NCBI GenBank assembly: GCA_017591395.1
Contig: WEDG01000461.1
Location: 134,501-198,500 of the forward strand
DNA from: Schistocephalus solidus
Lineage: Eukaryota; Platyhelminthes; Cestoda; Diphyllobothriidea; Diphyllobothriidae
Length of the DNA stretch: 64,000 nt
Reading direction: 5' to 3'
Shown here: positions 9,140-20,640 of the stretch, piece after piece
Numbering within the stretch: the stretch's first letter is position 1
How the letters are laid out: every line of letters starts with the position of its first letter
Program-made: the position numbers and the translations under genes
Notes under the pieces: generated by a model
The model's database searches: none
Seen by the model: only the letters and a program-made list of their open reading frames with translations
What the model was told of the DNA's origin: nothing

Positions 9140-12100
9140 GAGTATTTTTACAAATGGGATCAAATGAATTCTTAAAATCTTCAAAAATCCCCGTACTAAT
9201 TAAGGTTTAACGCTAGGTGGTGGCTTAGTTTTAAGATCAGAGATACAGTTAAGGTCACCCAAATTTGTAAACTTTGCATAATTTCTCATAAGGTTCCCTG
9301 TATTACGGGGGTAGGGCAGATATTAATATTCCCTATTGATATTAATATTCTCTATTGGTGGGGGTTATGCAAGTAATCCCAACCATTTCAACGTCCAAAG
9401 CAGACGTTTCCATGAATAAACGAACTCTTACTTTTTAAAAGCTTTCTGGGAATCTTATAAGATGCTGGTCATGCTCAAACGAGGAGATGAGAAGATGCAC
9501 TTTTGTGGGTCTAAATAGTCACCACAGACCAAGTGGCAGTTTAGATCCTCTCGGAAAGACTAGTAAAATCTAGTTCATGCCAGTCTTAAAGACACTAATG
9601 GTAGCCTTTAAAGCATCAACTGAAGAGCACAGGATCCAACAACAGCCGAGGATAGCCAGACTTATCAGTCGATCCTCTGTGCTCAAAATAACTTCGTGTA
9701 GACTACGCGAATCCAGTTGTCAGAAGTTAGCCAGTTCACTGATCGCTGCCGTTTTAGTGGTTGCCCTCCAAGACCATCTGCCTTACAGGACGGCATAAAT
9801 TGCCAAAATCCCTCAGACCCTGCAATGCGTGACTAACCGATCTACCAGAATTTGGATAATCCATCTGGACTCATACGGGCAGTGTCCATGTTTTGTCCCA
9901 AGTTTGACTATATTCTTTAATTTGTCCCCATGCAATCTTAGGAAGCCGGTTAAAAGTACAACGCATATCCGCAGCGAATGATAACACAACCCCTTAGACA
10001 TACGGCAAAGGTTAATAGCCTGCGCAATCTCCGCGCGTGCTTAAAATAACCACAAAGGGAGCTTATCAAAGGTAAGGTGGGGAAGGAGGGAGAGTGTGAG
10101 GGGAGAGGGAGAGGAATTGTGTGTTCAGGCAAAGATGATCAGTCAGGGCGAATGGCAGGAGCGGGGGATCCAAGTTCAGGCAGATTTAAAAGTGGGAGGA
10201 CTGGAGGTATGAATGGTGCATGATTTGGACATACTTCTGGGAAGACATCCTTTCTCGGCAAAGTCAGTTGCCCTGTTGGAGTGGCCAGCTTTTTCAAGCC
10301 CCCCCACACACACCCCTCACAATAGCATAATGACAAAGGCTCCCTTTTTACTAGGTAAATGTTTGTGCAAGGCCTGTTGTAAGTTGCACTATAACAAACG
10401 ACGCAAAAGCTCGGGCATGCAAAGGACTGATTAAAACGTACGCGAAATCCTCCGGGGTTCTTTTATTAAGACAACAGTAAAAACAGAGGGAGCATTAAAA
10501 GGAAAGCTGCTGACGTTAGGGGAAACATAGCTACGGGACAGGTGTCTTCCTAATCAGTGATACCAAGGGATCGAGGGGTGTAAACGTTATCTTAGATATA
10601 GCTAAGTTTCCACAGCACAATTTCTACGATTTAACATGATTTATTTTCGATCGAATGTACTGGATATTTTTCTTTCACAAATTAGGGCTTGCGAATGCAC
10701 TCAGGAGCCCGGGATCGAAGATTACATCAGAAAGTCCTCGGGAAGTAATACCAGTGCACATCTCAGAAGCCATAGGCGCGACTTAAATTTTCCAGCTTGC
10801 CTAAAACGTTGCCTTTCAATAAGATAGCAGTCAAATTTAAGAAAGAGACGTAATTTTCAACTTCTGGAGAGTCATTTATAATTGTTTATCCCGGAAAACA
10901 TATAAAGCTACCTTTCTATCTGTATGCTTACTCAAAAATACTTTGCAATACTTTTTCTGCATTAGCAAATTGGGCACTGTCCTAATCAAAAGCAACCAAA
11001 ACTAGATAAACTAACTAGTGAAATGTCGTTATGGCAAATGAAGTGGATAAATCAGCGTATACTTGTTTTAATTTATGCTTTCTGAATAAATTCGAGGCAC
11101 ACAATGCCTTCTTCTAAAGAGCAATTCATTTTTAATCCGTTTTTTTAAGGAAAAAGGGCAGGATATGGGCAAAGTAAGTTCCTGCGCTATTTAATAGCAG
11201 AGAAAAGCCTATGATTGTGCATTGTGCCATAAATAAACATAAATATATCCAAGAAAAATTTCATAAGTAATCGCTTCTGGACTCAGAAAATGTGATTTTA
11301 ATTCAATAAAAACCAGGTAAATGCAAACGCAAGGAATTGCCATGTTTCTCAAACAAAGAAAAAAAATTTATCTTTAAAAAGTACAATTTGCAAATCTCTG
11401 ACGTTGTTGGCACAACACGCTCTAAGGAACCTGTTGAACTTTTTTATAATGTCATAACTAGCGTTGGGACCGCATTTTCTGTCCTTCCTGTTTTCTGCAT
11501 ATACATATGCATATATCTAGAACTTGCGACCCGGCTTTCATTTTTCTGTATCATGCCATGCCATTACCATGTTGGGCATTGATTTCGAGAATCTATGGGA
11601 ATTGGCAGCCGAAGGACTGCTGCACGATTCGTTAGCTAATATTTTCAATAGTAGCTAAGGCCGATTCGAAAATTCTGAAAAATAGGACAGGACCTAGAAT
11701 TAAGTAATGGGGGACAAAAACGGTCTAAAAGCGCATATAACAACAATGTTGTTTCTTGTTAACTGTATTATATTCCTTCTGCGCATAACTAGAAAAATGA
11801 TAGAAGAATTCGGCGTTCAGCAGCAAACTGCAGCGAAAATTAACTTTTTATTAGAAAAACGACTCGAGAGAGTTTTTATTGCTGGCTCAGGGTCGTTCAT
11901 TCTGGTAAAACTTTAAAGTTTAGGATGAAATATTGTTTTTAGATACCGTAGTCGGCCCAAGCGATGTGGTGCGCGAAGAACTTCCCATGAGAACGCAAGT
12001 GTGTCAACTTTTAAAAACTGCCGGAGCCTGATGGTTTGGATGGTCATAAAACCCAGAGGGCGACGGATATGACGGTCAACAACAGGTACCCTTAATATCA

Positions 12101-14472
12101 ATGTCTTCATCGACATTCTAAAGGCTTGCTTTGGTTACAGTGGAATTCACCGACGTTGAATAAACACTAATTTTGCGGAATAAAACCCCTATTTGCCCGC
12201 AAAAGGAGGTATGATTTCGATTAAGCTTACGACTCTAATATAATTTTTAGGTCACAGCCAGCCTTTTTGCTTGCCGAAGCCGATGCGTTTTTATTTCTCC
12301 CAACAGTTGTGACCTCAATGTCTTTGCGTTAATCAAAAGAATCTGACACAAGTCAAGATAAAAACCTTTCAATGCAGCAAACAAAACTGGATTTTGTGGT
12401 TACTAAGAATGTAGACTAAATCACCAAAGTCAAGGTAATAGTCTTTATGTCCTCTCAAATTACAACAATTATTATACTTTCCACCTCTGCTGCCAGTTCT
12501 ATTAGGTCTTCAGTAGTTAACCAACTATAAATTCGTTTTTAATTTGATGTTTCCGATAAAATGAATTCTCTCCTAACTAATAAATCATACTTCCTATACC
12601 AAATTATGCTTTCATTTGAATGGCGGTATTTTCTTTTAAGTCAATTTAACCTTCATGGATGTGGGATGGGCGTCTTTTGTGCGAAGTTAATGAATTTTGA
12701 ATTTGAGAGAAATGTATGGCATATAAAAACAATTTGGATCAAGTGATCTCGTCCTAATAATTCCCTAGTCCTTTAATCTACGTGCTCCTGTTTACAGTAT
12801 TTTGCCTTTTTTCTTTCCCTATCGCACTTTAAAGGGGTGGTTTTTATTGAATAGACAGTGTTCCGAACTATGCCCTTAGAGTTTCCCAGTTTATTTTCTG
12901 AAAACTTGCACCCACCCCCATTGTACCAACTACCTGTGTTTTCACATTGCCCTTTTAACAGATTTCGTCCATTGGCCTAGTCAACACTCCTGTCCAAATG
13001 CGTTTATATATAAAATGGGTGTGCAGCTCATGAAACATCAATTGAAGTTATGAGGTGTTACCTTGTCTAGAAAAGTCTACTAAGACAGGATAGTTAATCA
13101 TTAGATTAAATATTGTATTATAATATTGCATTTAAAACTGCATAATCTCAAGCGTTTTCAATCCCACCGGAAAGCTGGCTGTCAAATGTGCTTCATTTCT
13201 ACAGCCTGCGCAAGTCACACTGATTAAAATGGCAACTAAATTTGCATATTTTTCAATTCCTTTTCGATAAACTTGTAAAGCAAAAGCATGCACAAAATAT
13301 TCTTTCTTGTACCCATTTTGCAGAAGATAAAATCTGTAAAATTTGTTTTATTCGACAAAATGGTATCTGCCAGTTTATATTTTTTTTATCCTAACCTACG
13401 GGGCATTTGCGTTAAAAATGCACCGAAAACAAGCCACTGAATATTAAATTTAAGAAAAACTCAAAATTTCCTATGCTATTAATATAATGTGGGTTTCATG
13501 ATATTTTGCAAATCAAAAGAGTGAAATGGAACTTAATTAAATAACTCACGATCCTAAACGTGACATAGTTCGAAACTTATTTAAAACGTCAAGTCATTTT
13601 CTGTTGTGGAAAATTTAAAAATAATGCAAAGTATAAGAAAAAGAGGACAACAAATTATTTTTTGTGCACGCCTTTAAAACTAATCGAAGGATTCATAGTA
13701 GTTAGTGTGGTTAGCTTTTGTCAAGTGTGACTAGTTTATCCTGCGGATAGAAAATCGATCACAGGGCCAGCATTCTAACTTGCCTTAAATGTCTGAAGGT
13801 TAATTAATTGAATAGTTAATGTTACAAACATACATAAAAATTCCTTTTTATTCAAAAAAACAATACTTCAAAACTTCTTTTAACATTTAACACGATGCAA
13901 AACATAATGTATGCACATTTGTGCATGAAATTTCACAGGCCCAAAGATAATCTGCATAATACATAAATAGCTTGTTGATATACTGCTATCGAGTCGTAAA
14001 TAAAATATATTATTCCTTTTACCACACGTAAATAACTATAGTTTTCAAAGAATTTGAGGTGAAATCTTGTAGGGAGAAACGGCTATATCTTAAGCTACCC
14101 TAAGTATCGATGAGGTAAACTTTACGCTGCTCAAGTTTTCTAGTAAATCTGTGCAACCACTGCCTGCTATAACTGTTTGTCCGTCTCTTTGCCACTGCTT
14201 AGATTGGGTCTATCTTGCTAAACCCACGTAATCTATAAAAATATCCACTTCAGCTTCATGTGGATTCCAACGCAGATTGCTGTCGTGTAATAACGGAAGA
14301 ATGTAAAATCAATTGTGTTCTATTTTCCAGGATAATTCAGACCTTATTCTAAAATTAACTGTAAAGTAAGGCTAAAAACAGGAATAAAAACAACAGTGCA
14401 TTTCAATGCACTGTCATTTAGCTGCGGATTGAATGCCCTAATGTTCATGAAAATGAACATCCTATTACAAAT
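9140..14472. other. long unassigned stretch
   Basis: Five kilobases with no convincing exon. Short frames at 9577-9798, 10139-10434, 10636-10827, 11337-11582, 11707-12116 and 12561-12746 have no recognisable domain. Purine-rich runs occur near 10080-10115 and a C-rich run near 10300. The rest is AT-rich and may be intronic or intergenic. Confidence 0.4.
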
Positions 14473-14580
14473 TGCCAACAAAGACAAAGGAAACTCTAAT
14501 GACCATTTCTGGCTCATAAGCCATCGTCGGTCATTCATACCCGCTCTAACTTACTGTGCCACGGGCTCGTTGTCTGCTGG
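14473..14580 (-). repeat. tRNA-derived SINE, copy 4 (decayed)
   Basis: Reverse complement of the SINE body: CCTTTGTCTTTG, GAAATGGTCATT, and the head end ACGAGCCCGTGGCACAG. The anticodon and B-box part is deleted, so the copy is old. Confidence 0.6.
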
Positions 14581-15754
14581 TTAAGGTAGTGGTAGATCAG
14601 TTTACAACATGGTATTTAAAAATATCACACACCCGTTAACCATGATCCTGGAGCAGTGTGGTTTATCCGTGTATGCTACAAAGAGGCGTTAAATGCTGTG
14701 ATCCAGTTTTGAGGTGACAGCACGATGATTGAGCAATTTGCTCAAAAATATTGGCTCTGTTTGAGCAGAAATGAATGAAAATGTCTACTCAGTAGGAACC
14801 TGTTAAATTTCACCCCAACCCTCATTCAATAACTCCAGCAGAATTTGAATGAATTTCCTTATAATTTATAAAAACCGTTAACGCAGATACATGCCAACAA
14901 ATGTCCGCGATCTTCAGTTTTGAAAATTAAGCCTGGAAGCACCAATCTGTCATTGGCTACTGAGCGAGTCCATAAATGGAGAAGGGCAGTCTATGCATTG
15001 GCACCACTCAGAGGCGCCAACAACACATAGGATGTCATCGCCATGCATACAGTCGTATGATAAAACTACCGTCGTGGTAAGTAACTAGTGTTAATTCACC
15101 CTGCTCCCCATACTTTTAACCTGTGCTAGCTATCGTGACTTAAGTATTGTCATCGTATGCCCTCTGCTACCAGCCCGCGCTTAGCGTTTTATATTTCCGT
15201 CAAATGTGTCTCTCGCTGTTGTATGAATAATCACTGACCGCGCGACCCTGAGAGGGGAAAAGGGGAGTTAAAGCCACATGGGATTGTTCAACTTCCATCG
15301 GCAAAAGAAGAAGATATTGAGCGATTGTACCGCCAAAGCATGGGCACTGAAAGACCATTTGCGGCCTATGAGCACTTATCAGTCAGAGCTGCGCCCAACA
15401 GTCGAGGCTTTTTATCACGCGACGCCCAGCCCCATGCACTACGGGAACAGTCAGTAGAAGGGGTGAGACGCGCGCAGGACGGTTCTCATTAGGTTACGGG
15501 AATTGTGAGCGTTGGAGCTGAAGTCCACAGCCAAGGAAGGCTGCCAGATGGAGAGTACATATATTAATGAAGGTACAGTGGATTTGACATTTCATGAAAT
15601 GTCAGCTGCACATCTGAAATGCGTCTTCGTTTCAGAAGGATTAACTAAGTGGGGTTGACATATTATAATTACCATGTAGTATGTCAGTCATTTCACGAAG
15701 GCAGCTTTTAAGGGATCATCTTTCCGGACTCCGGCAACTCTTCACTGTCGAAAA
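14581..15754. other. unassigned sequence with a GC-richer block and a palindrome
   Basis: About 15000-15480 is noticeably richer in GC than the flanks, suggesting an unidentified element. A perfect 20-bp palindrome (half-site TGACATTTCA) lies at 15585-15604. No coding region was recognised. Confidence 0.4.
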
Positions 15755-15975
15755 TATCCTCAGAAATTAATCGCTAACTTGGAGTAAATCAGTCTATTTG
15801 ACTGAAAGTTGATATGAATATAAGGGTCAAATTCTTTCAGTCACAGTGACATCCCTGCGTAATATTCATTTAACTGCACACAGGCAGCCGGTAGTATAAT
15901 AAGGGGTTACAGGCGGAACCAAAGCCATAGATAGATTGATTTACTCCAAGGTAGCGATTAATTTCGGAGGAAATT
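15755..15975. mobile_element. small inverted-repeat element (MITE-like)
   Basis: About 40 bp at each end are inverted repeats. The left end (15755-15795) includes AAATTAATCGCTAACTTGGA; the right end (15933-15974) is its reverse complement with about four changes. The 220-bp body has no reading frame. This is the layout of a non-autonomous DNA transposon. Parts of the body (CTGAAA, CACAGTG..AT.CC..CGTAATATTCA) recur at about 18940-19080. I could not define target-site duplications with certainty. Confidence 0.6.
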
Positions 15976-16030
15976 AAAAAAATAGCAATTTGTAAACTGG
16001 CGTATCTACAGGAAAGCGGTCAGGGGTAAT

Positions 16031-16108
16031 GCTGGGGGACCCACTGATGAACCGGACCCCCTATTGCTGTGTTAAGCAGCGGCAAAATACCGGTGAACCA
16101 CTAGGCTT
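16031..16108 (+). ncRNA. decayed hammerhead ribozyme copy (16.05 kb)
   Basis: It has the canonical CTGATGA core at 16044-16050 preceded by GGGGGACCCA (stem I). Stem II is ACCGG at 16051-16055 with CCGGT at 16090-16094, and an inner hairpin around TTGCTGTGTTAAGCAGC. The second core is GAAC instead of GAAA, and stem III and the cleavage site are changed to CACTAGG. The loss of GAAA and of the UC site makes cleavage unlikely. Of the dispersed copies it keeps the best first half. Confidence 0.6.
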
Positions 16109-17353
16109 ATAAAGTTAAATATATTTTTTTAAATAGCAAACATGCACAAAATTATTCTTCCTTATCTTCATTTGGTTGCAAATAACCCCACGTAAATAAC
16201 CATTTTTACAGGGTATTACTTTTGCTTTTACCGAAAATAATCTAATTCAAAACTCGGGATCCTGACCGAAGGGAAATATCTTGGAATTTGTCTGCATGAA
16301 AATTAGTATTTAAACCCATCATAGGTACTTTTACTGAATCCTAAATACATTTCGGCATTTCAGTTAACATTTAATGATGTAGCTTGTCTATCATAGGCTT
16401 TAACGCCGCTTCTGCCTCGCCTTCCAGTTTGATCCTTCGTTCGATGACAGGCTAGGACTGTCAGGTGGTTCGAGGGACAGGAGGGAGAGAGTGCTTTCGA
16501 CTTCCGAGAATCCAATCTCATGTTACAACCCTCTGTGATGGCGCGCTTGGCTCTGTCGGGATGCGTTGAGTTGTGAATAGTAAGCCTGTTACCTGACGGG
16601 ATGAGTCGGACTTTTAAAGGACCAAGAGTATGGTGAAATAGCCCCTACTTACTCTAAACTTAAGGCTACTCGGAGATGAGCCACATCTTAAGTTGCCTAG
16701 CACATGGCAGTAAGGACCAGGTACTGCTGTTGAGTGATGGGCTTTTGAAATTAAGTCACCATTTTTCTGCTTTCCATTTGCATGTGAATCTTCTTATATG
16801 GACGTTGTTTGTCCTATTTCACCCATTGTATACTTAATTTAAACCCTCTTTGTTTATTTGAACTACAATAATGAGGTCATCAGTGCACGACGTTGGCATC
16901 GTTTTGAAGAAAGTCCACTTTGATGTACATTATGAGATACATTCAAGGACGATTCTTCATGATTTCTGTAGTTGCAGTATTCGGCAAATCGTTTGTGGTC
17001 TTCCGGTGTATTGGGGTTTTATGTTCCCAATCTTATTCAAGGTAAAATGGAGGACATTTTTTGCTGAAAGTTCTGGAATTTTACTGTCAAAATAAAGCGT
17101 TTCAGACGCACTCACGTCTGTAACCAGTGGTCTTGACATTGATTTGTCATCAGAGCAAGATGGTTGTAGGAGGAGAGATTGCTCTCTCTGCAGTCTAAAC
17201 ATCTTCATGCTAATGATAAAGCCCTTTCCACAATTGCTTACAGCGCCGATGAAGTAACCCATGTGCAGGAAAGAGTTTTTGACAAAATTCGAAAATTTGG
17301 GCATTAAAAACTGGAATATATAACCAAAAATGTGCGAAGTGAGCGCTACAGAG
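16109..17353. other. unassigned sequence upstream of a ribozyme relic
   Basis: A 115-codon minus-strand frame (16957-17304) and a 74-codon plus-strand frame (16871-17095) overlap here; neither shows a known motif. The position just before the 17.4-kb ribozyme relic suggests this may be the body of the same decayed element. Confidence 0.35.
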
Positions 17354-17434
17354 GAGATGAGTCAAAACCTTCGCAGCTGTGTCATGCAGCGGAATAAAGT
17401 CGAAGAAACACATATCTGGGCTTTTAGCTAGCAG
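17354..17434 (+). ncRNA. decayed hammerhead ribozyme copy (17.4 kb)
   Basis: GAGATGA (17354-17360) stands where CUGAUGA is expected. The inner hairpin region CAGCTGTGTCATGCAGC is kept. GAAA is followed by CAC, ATA instead of GUG, then TC and TGGGCTTTTAGCTAG, which is identical to the stem I strand of the array units. Core and stem III changes make it inactive. The downstream sequence resembles that after the 1.9-kb copy. Confidence 0.55.
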
Positions 17435-17840
17435 TCATTCTAACATAATGGTGGGCCAAGCAACATACTACTGATTATCTGTTGACAGTTTGTGAATATT
17501 ACGCGGCTATTCTGCAGTAGCTGATTAATTCCAGCTGATATACTCATACACTTTTAGCTCGAGCCTGAAGAAGTTTTTGCCGAAGAAGAATGTACCCGGT
17601 ATTCGCATATTACTTTCTGAGGAAATAAAAAACTTGACAAATGCACAGATGCTGGCGTTTCTATCCTGGTCGCGTTGGTTGACACACACACCCGTGTGCC
17701 ACGGATCAATATGTATAGATCTTAGACGATCCTCTGTCGTAGTGATCAGATGCAGCGGCAACAAAGTCTACACGGGGATCCAAGTAACCAATTGTGGTTG
17801 GCTTGCAACCGATACAGCGTCTGTATGCTTCAGTCCTCAG
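17435..17840. other. unassigned sequence after a ribozyme relic
   Basis: The first hundred bases resemble the arm at 1990-2120 (ends in AGCTCGAGCCTGAAGAAG against ATCTAGCCTGAAAA). Overlapping short frames at 17525-17935 show no domain. Confidence 0.4.
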
Positions 17841-17905
17841 AAGTAGGCAGAAAGCTCAGTTGGCCGAATGCCAGCCTGCAAACACGTTCGACCTCATGTA
17901 AGTTC
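17841..17905 (+). tRNA. tRNA-Ala-like relic
   Basis: AAGCTCAGTTGGCCGAATGCC resembles a tRNA A box and D arm, CAGCCTGCAAAC resembles an anticodon arm with TGC in the loop, and ACGTTCGACCTCA resembles a B box. No acceptor stem can be paired and the anticodon stem 3' side is missing. At best a decayed tRNA or SINE head. Confidence 0.25.
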
Positions 17906-18939
17906 ATCTTAACACGCCGACATTTTCGTACCTAAGTGACCTTATGCCTAGCCTGACGCTTAAATACTTGATGATTTAGTGAGGTCTTGGACGTGGCGAT
18001 TTCTTCCGGACCTCAAAAAGTACACCCCATACGTCAAAGCCCCACTCAGCTAGGAATTAACGGAGAAAATGAGCTACTATGAAAAAGGAAGAATTCCCTC
18101 AGCCTCCCGGTACTTCCACAAACCTCTCGAGTGGTACGCTACGCTTATATCAAGACAAATGCGCTATGTAGGATCGTGATACTGCCTATGGCGCAACGCT
18201 CCGTAGCTCCAAAACGGAAGTAGGTTGGTTTAAACCATGCAAAATCACATCCAATGCAAGAAGTGTAAATTAGGGTTTCATCCAACAAGACAGCTTTCAA
18301 ATGAAGTGTAGAACCCTCAGTTCAATGAAGTTCGAATAATTTAACTAACAGGATCAAGAAGACAACAAAAGTTCACTTTTCCGGTACGCTGCGTGATAAC
18401 CTATAAGTGTGGCGTAAAATAAAACTTGACGTTATTTGTTTCTCGGAGCCGGTAGATATTTGCATCCACAGCTGGTAAATCAACCGAGTTGTCTCCAGGG
18501 GAGTAAACGTGGCGACCACTGAAAGTGAATGGGAGCATGACGTTCTTTTGTGCGACTGCACTCTTCCTGCAGCATCTGTCAGCTAAAGCCACAGTTTAAA
18601 TTTTAAGTGATAGTAAACTAATTCAGCAGTCGTAGCTATCTATATGCACAACGTTGCCTTCAGATAAACCTTAGTTCAATGGGAAAGTCAAAGTGTGGAC
18701 CCAGCTGCCATCCAACCAAGAGCAGCCTTCCACGGGGGACAGCTACAAAAATCCACGTCGGACAGACGCCTCAAATCTCGGAATGTTGATGTTGAGCTCA
18801 TCTTTTATCCTGAAAATCAGCACAGAGAGGAATGAATGGGACACGGTAGAAGCGGTCCTAACCCTTCACTAAATGAGTTAAAAGCGCTCTGATTGTCTTG
18901 CGACACGAAGTGTCATCCTCTGACCAAGTTTAGGATTTG
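17906..18939. other. unassigned sequence
   Basis: Minus-strand frames of about 60 codons at 18373-18592 overlap each other and show no domain. Nothing else recognised. Confidence 0.35.
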
Positions 18940-19084
18940 AATATTTGACCTCAAATTGATTTTCAATTTCATCAGAAAGTAATCTTTAAGTTGGAGTGAA
19001 TCAGTTTGAACTAAGGTCTATAGGTGCAGACTGAAATTCAACCTGACTATCAGCCACAGTGGGATTACCACGTAATATTCAAAA
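18940..19084. repeat. relative of the 15.8-kb inverted-repeat element
   Basis: It shares, in order, TTTCATCAGAAAGTAATCTTTAAGTTGGAGTGAATC-like sequence, CTGAAATTCAA and CAGCCACAGTGGGATTACCACGTAATATTCA with 15755-15870. Only the left half is recognisable. Confidence 0.5.
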
Positions 19085-19200
19085 CACAATTTGGTGAGCA
19101 TACGTTAGCTTTCGATGAATTCTCATCAGGCCTTTACACTTTTATCCCTGTGTCATTAAGTCAAATATGCGGGTAATAAGAACAAATTGTACGATTGTCA

Positions 19201-19229
19201 GGGTGGGGGGGGAGGGGGAAAAAACAAAA
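19201..19229. repeat. G-run followed by A-run
   Basis: A GGTGGGGGGGGAGGGGGAAAAAAC tract; low-complexity sequence. Confidence 0.7.
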
Positions 19230-19284
19230 TTGCGGTCCGTTTTCTGATCATAGTCAGAGGAATGGTGGCCACCGGAAGAGGTAA

Positions 19285-19623
19285 TTAGATGCGGGCGGAT
19301 AAATTAGTGGCTTTCGGCCACGGTAATTGCGGTGCCTGTATAAAGTTCTTTTGAGCACACAGGACCGGTTTGCGTAGCCTGATAGCAGCTGCTTCTGCCG
19401 TAGCCAACAGATGCTGTCCAAGGAATTTTGAATATATTGAGGGGACCTTGTAAATTACCCGGAAGGCCTCTTTGGCATTTACATGATGGCCTGTGTCTAC
19501 CACATGCGCGAGGATAGACCTGTTTATGTTCTTATTTGATGAAAGCCACCAATTTAGCCGTGCGCATCTGTCCCTGCATTGTACAGTTCCAAGGGGTTTT
19601 ATGCATGGTAAGTAGGTGCTCAC
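19285..19623 (-). pseudogene. GIY-YIG end of a retroelement
   Basis: The open minus-strand frame of 112 codons has, from about residue 17, RDRCARLNWWL, ILAHVVDTGHHV, EAFRVIYKVPS, LLATAEAAAIRLRKPVLC and QKNFIQAPQLPWP. This order resembles the end of retroelement polyproteins with a GIY-YIG nuclease: TGH, then AEA.AI....P.LC.QK.FV...LPW. The N-terminal 15 residues are encoded by repeat R2 and are not part of the domain. The GIY-YIG motifs themselves are not visible, so the copy is 5'-truncated. Family assignment is from memory of the pattern. Confidence 0.5.
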
Positions 19624-19723
19624 CGATCAGTTACAGGACTCACTCGTCCCGTTGTGCCGTGTGGCTCCCGTTCAAATACCGCCAGCAGCCGCAGGGTGGC
19701 AAATTATATAAGCAGAATTACAT

Positions 19724-19891
19724 GACCGACAAAGACAAGGGAGACTTTTATGGCGATTTCTAGTTTATTAGCCATCATCAGCCAGCCATACCCAAACCCA
19801 GGCGCTGCGGCGCACGAGGCTCGAACTCGCGACTTGTTGGGCACAAGTCTAACGCTCTACCCACTGCGCCACGAGCTCGTTGTCTTGCCGG
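19724..19891 (-). repeat. tRNA-derived SINE, copy 2
   Basis: On the minus strand the head reads GAGCTCGTGGCGCAGTGGGT with A box TGGCGCAGTGGGTAGAGCG and B box GAGTTCGAGCC. The body is GGGTATGGCTGGCTGATGAT and CCTTGTCTTTGTCGGTC. This is one of the two best preserved heads in the window. Confidence 0.8.
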
Positions 19892-20030
19892 TTTGATCGG
19901 GAATATTACCTATGGTAAGTAGGCGCTCATCGATCAGTTACAGGACTCACTCGTCCCGTTGTGCCTTGGGGATAACTCTCAAGCCCCGCCAGCAGCCGTA
20001 AGACAGCTTAGGATATAGGCAGAATAACAT

Positions 20031-20198
20031 GACCGACGAAGACAAGGGAGACTAGAATGGCCATTTCTGGCTTATTAGCCGTCATCAGCCAGCCATACCC
20101 AACCCAAGGCGCTGCGGCACCCGAGGCTCGAACCCACGACCTGTCGGTTAAAAGTCAAACGCTCTACGCACAACGCCACGAGCTCGTTGTCTTGCCGG
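20031..20198 (-). repeat. tRNA-derived SINE, copy 3
   Basis: Like copy 2, with A box GTGGCGTTGTGCGTAGAGCG, B box GGGTTCGAGCC and body GGGTATGGCTGGCTGATGAC, GAAATGGCCATTCTAG. It is the second SINE of the tandem block. Confidence 0.8.
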
Positions 20199-20474
20199 TT
20201 TTGATCGGGAATATTAACTATGTTAAGTAGTCGCTCACCGATCGGTGGCGGGATTCACTCGTCCCATTTTATTACCAAGAAAGTTTGATAAATGCCATTC
20301 CTGACTTAGGACAAGGCGCATAGGTTCTCTTCAGGAAGTTTCAAAGGCAAGCGAAAGTATTACATTGCTCGTTTGAAGGTGATGACGATCAATGCACGGA
20401 TTCTCTTTGGTCTAAGTGAGTGGACTCAGCTAGAAATATTTACGTTTTTTTGGTATTAAGCCTGCTAAATTTTG

Positions 20475-20640
20475 TGTGGATTAGATTACACTGATAGTGG
20501 ACTTGCGCAGCATCTCCCAAACTCTCTCCTTCCTCACCCACCTGGGGCCGGTTTTAAGAATAGTAAAGACCTGAGGTGGGATCTGATGCAGGTGACCAGC
20601 TTAGCGTGAGTCTGCATCTAGGCGTGCCACTATACACCCT
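20475..20640. repeat. R1 fragment
   Basis: It shares CACCCACCTG(G/A)G.CCGGT and TAGGCGTGCCACTA with R1 at 8215-8340, at moderate identity. Confidence 0.5.

Larger units (their letters stand above)
19607..20270. repeat. tandem of R2 plus SINE units (about 308 bp)
   Basis: Repeat R2 starts (GGTAAGTAGGTGCTCACCGATCA and variants) lie at 19607, 19914 and 20222, so the period is 307-308 bp. Each full unit is R2 (CTCACTCGTCCCGTTGTGCC, GCCAGCAGCCG) followed by a minus-strand SINE. The third unit stops after about 50 bp. A related single R2 lies at 34231-34325. The SINE and R2 were duplicated together as a block. Confidence 0.8.

Noticed and set aside
16957..17304. 115-codon minus-strand frame
   Set aside because: No motif; it abuts a ribozyme relic and is opposite in direction to it, so more likely part of a decayed element.
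18373..18592. Minus-strand frame with YSPGD considered as a cyclic-nucleotide-binding exon
   Set aside because: PGD is present, but no KMYFI, SYFGE or RxA follows in the expected spacing.
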